The notes below the pieces were generated by a model. It was not told the origin of the DNA. It searched no databases and saw nothing but the letters and a program-made list of their open reading frames with translations. DNA of 6,554 nt, taken from contig JAITWV010000093.1 of the NCBI GenBank assembly GCA_031285105.1, positions 1 to 6,554 on the forward strand, given 5' to 3'. Positions 6,068 to 6,554 of the stretch are shown here, one piece after another (the stretch's first letter is position 1; every line of letters begins with the position of its first letter). Origin of the DNA: Streptococcaceae bacterium (GTDB lineage: Bacteria > Bacillota > Bacilli > Lactobacillales > Streptococcaceae). A program made the translations under genes and the position numbers.

Positions 6068-6304
6068 TTAAGAGTTTGTTGTTTTTAACTCGGTTGCTAA
6101 AAGTTTCATGCTGTAATAAAACATACCTCCTGAAATAACAACACCAAGAAATAACCATAGGTGACGAGTAATTCCTTCTAGTGATAAAGGCATACGTAAA
6201 ATGAAACCAAAAGTATTTAAGGCCAAAACGATTGCTAGAACTCTTAGCCATTTTGCTTTTTTAGTATAAGTTGGCTTTTCTTTCCCAAAAATTATGTTAA
6301 ACAT
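6068..6304 (-). CDS. Small two-helix membrane protein of unknown function
   Basis: This 78-aa protein starts at ATG 6304, with GGAGG (6312-6316) 7 nt upstream. The longer in-frame reading from 6367 would run through the promoter and the ribosome binding site and is rejected. A basic N-terminus (KEKPTYTKKAK, 8-18) is followed by a membrane segment (about 19-37), a short loop (SLEGITRH) and a second membrane segment (about 48-69). The family is not recognised. By the positive-inside rule the N-terminus should be cytoplasmic, putting both ends inside. It precedes the LtaS gene on the same strand with a 70-bp gap, so a link to lipoteichoic acid synthesis is possible but unproven. Confidence 0.8.
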   Translation of the reverse strand: MFNIIFGKEKPTYTKKAKWLRVLAIVLALNTFGFILRMPLSLEGITRHLWLFLGVVISGGMFYYSMKLLATELKTTNS

Positions 6305-6338
6305 CTTTCTTCCTCCAAATAAATCATTTCTAGTTGCC

Positions 6339-6367
6339 ATTATAACAAAGAAAACCGCTTTCATCAA
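6339..6367 (-). promoter_or_regulatory. Sigma-A promoter for the 78-aa gene (and perhaps LtaS)
   Basis: The minus strand reads TTGATG (6367-6362), an exact 17-bp spacer, then TATAAT (6344-6339). Transcription would start near 6332, giving a leader of about 28 nt with GGAGG well placed before ATG 6304. This is the best promoter in the window. Confidence 0.8.
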
Positions 6368-6470
6368 ATTAGGATTTTTTGTATTAGCTCATTTGGTTAA
6401 TAGTGTTGATTTTGATTTTCATTTAAGGAAACAATCGCTTTAGTACATCGTAAGTTAATTGGAGTTTGTG

Positions 6471-6502
6471 AAATGAATAAGACTTTAAGGCGTTATTCAT
6501 TT
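6471..6502. repeat. Inverted repeat overlapping the start codon of the right-edge gene
   Basis: AAATGAATAA (6471-6480) and TTATTCATTT (6493-6502) are perfect 10-bp inverted repeats with a 12-nt loop. In RNA the hairpin would enclose the ATG at 6473. It is AT-rich and of moderate strength. It could be an operator, could limit translation initiation, or could be chance. Confidence 0.45.
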
Positions 6503-6554
6503 ACGAGTTTTCACATTTGGGCTGCGGACTGGCTCGACGGTATGGCTGCTGTGG
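6473..6554 (+). CDS. Start of a rightward gene, cut by the window edge
   Basis: An open frame begins at ATG 6473 with GGAG at 6461-6464, 8 nt upstream, and runs 27 codons to the edge without a stop. The visible protein starts MNKTLRRYSFTSFHIW and continues AADWLDGMAAV: a basic start followed by an aromatic and hydrophobic stretch that could open into a membrane protein. No family is recognised. Codons after 6520 are richer in G and C than those of the neighbours. The 168-bp gap to the divergent 78-aa gene should hold its promoter, but no convincing -35/-10 pair was found. Confidence 0.5.
   Translation, partial: MNKTLRRYSFTSFHIWAADWLDGMAAV

Noticed and set aside
6051..6251. Second minus-strand frame overlapping the 78-aa gene
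   Set aside because: It has no ribosome binding site; the overlapping frame has GGAGG, a promoter and two clean membrane helices.
6519..6554. C-terminus of a minus-strand gene entering from the right (reading TAAIPSSQSAAQM then stop)
   Set aside because: The frame is open but short, with no terminator after it, whereas the plus frame has a well-spaced ribosome binding site and ATG. It cannot be fully excluded without more sequence.

Overview
The window is low-GC Firmicutes DNA, most likely from a lactic acid bacterium of the Enterococcus/Lactococcus kind. This rests on strong AGGAGG-type ribosome binding sites, AT-rich codon use, a Gram-positive lipoteichoic acid synthase, and phage genes typical of Lactobacillales. 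The genus is inferred from the look of the proteins, not proven.

Left part (1-2720): the end of an integrated mobile element, most simply a prophage or phage satellite. Three genes read rightward: a KilA-N domain DNA-binding protein (151-993), a small ImmA/IrrE-type zinc peptidase (start corrected to TTG 1103) and a tyrosine integrase (1551-2720). The KilA-N gene is preceded by a stem-loop (10-43) and two near-identical 28-bp palindromes (55-82 and 103-130, centres 48 bp apart) that look like a paired operator. No helix-turn-helix repressor of the usual CI type is visible between the palindromes and the integrase. The KilA-N protein occupies the position where such a repressor is commonly found.

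Middle (2721-3975): a roughly 300-bp gene-free stretch after the integrase, where the attachment site should lie. It holds a strong stem-loop whose T-run is on the minus strand. Next is a two-gene, translationally coupled pair: an unrecognised 104-aa soluble protein (start corrected to 3016) and a DUF1097/YcdZ-like membrane protein. This pair and the convergent gene on its right are separated by an unusual array of four alternating ATCGGCG/CGCCGAT arms (3862-3951), whose first hairpin is a 21-bp bidirectional terminator.

Right part (3976-6554): ordinary chromosome on the minus strand. A 78-aa two-helix membrane protein (6304-6068) has a near-consensus sigma-A promoter and is followed 70 bp later by an LtaS-type lipoteichoic acid synthase (5997-3976, start corrected) with all its active-site residues. 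At the right edge a new rightward gene appears to begin (ATG 6473) but is cut off by the window.

The observations most worth a second look are the paired operator with the KilA-N/ImmA/integrase order, the four-arm hairpin array, and the two small uncharacterised proteins coupled to DUF1097 and placed upstream of LtaS.
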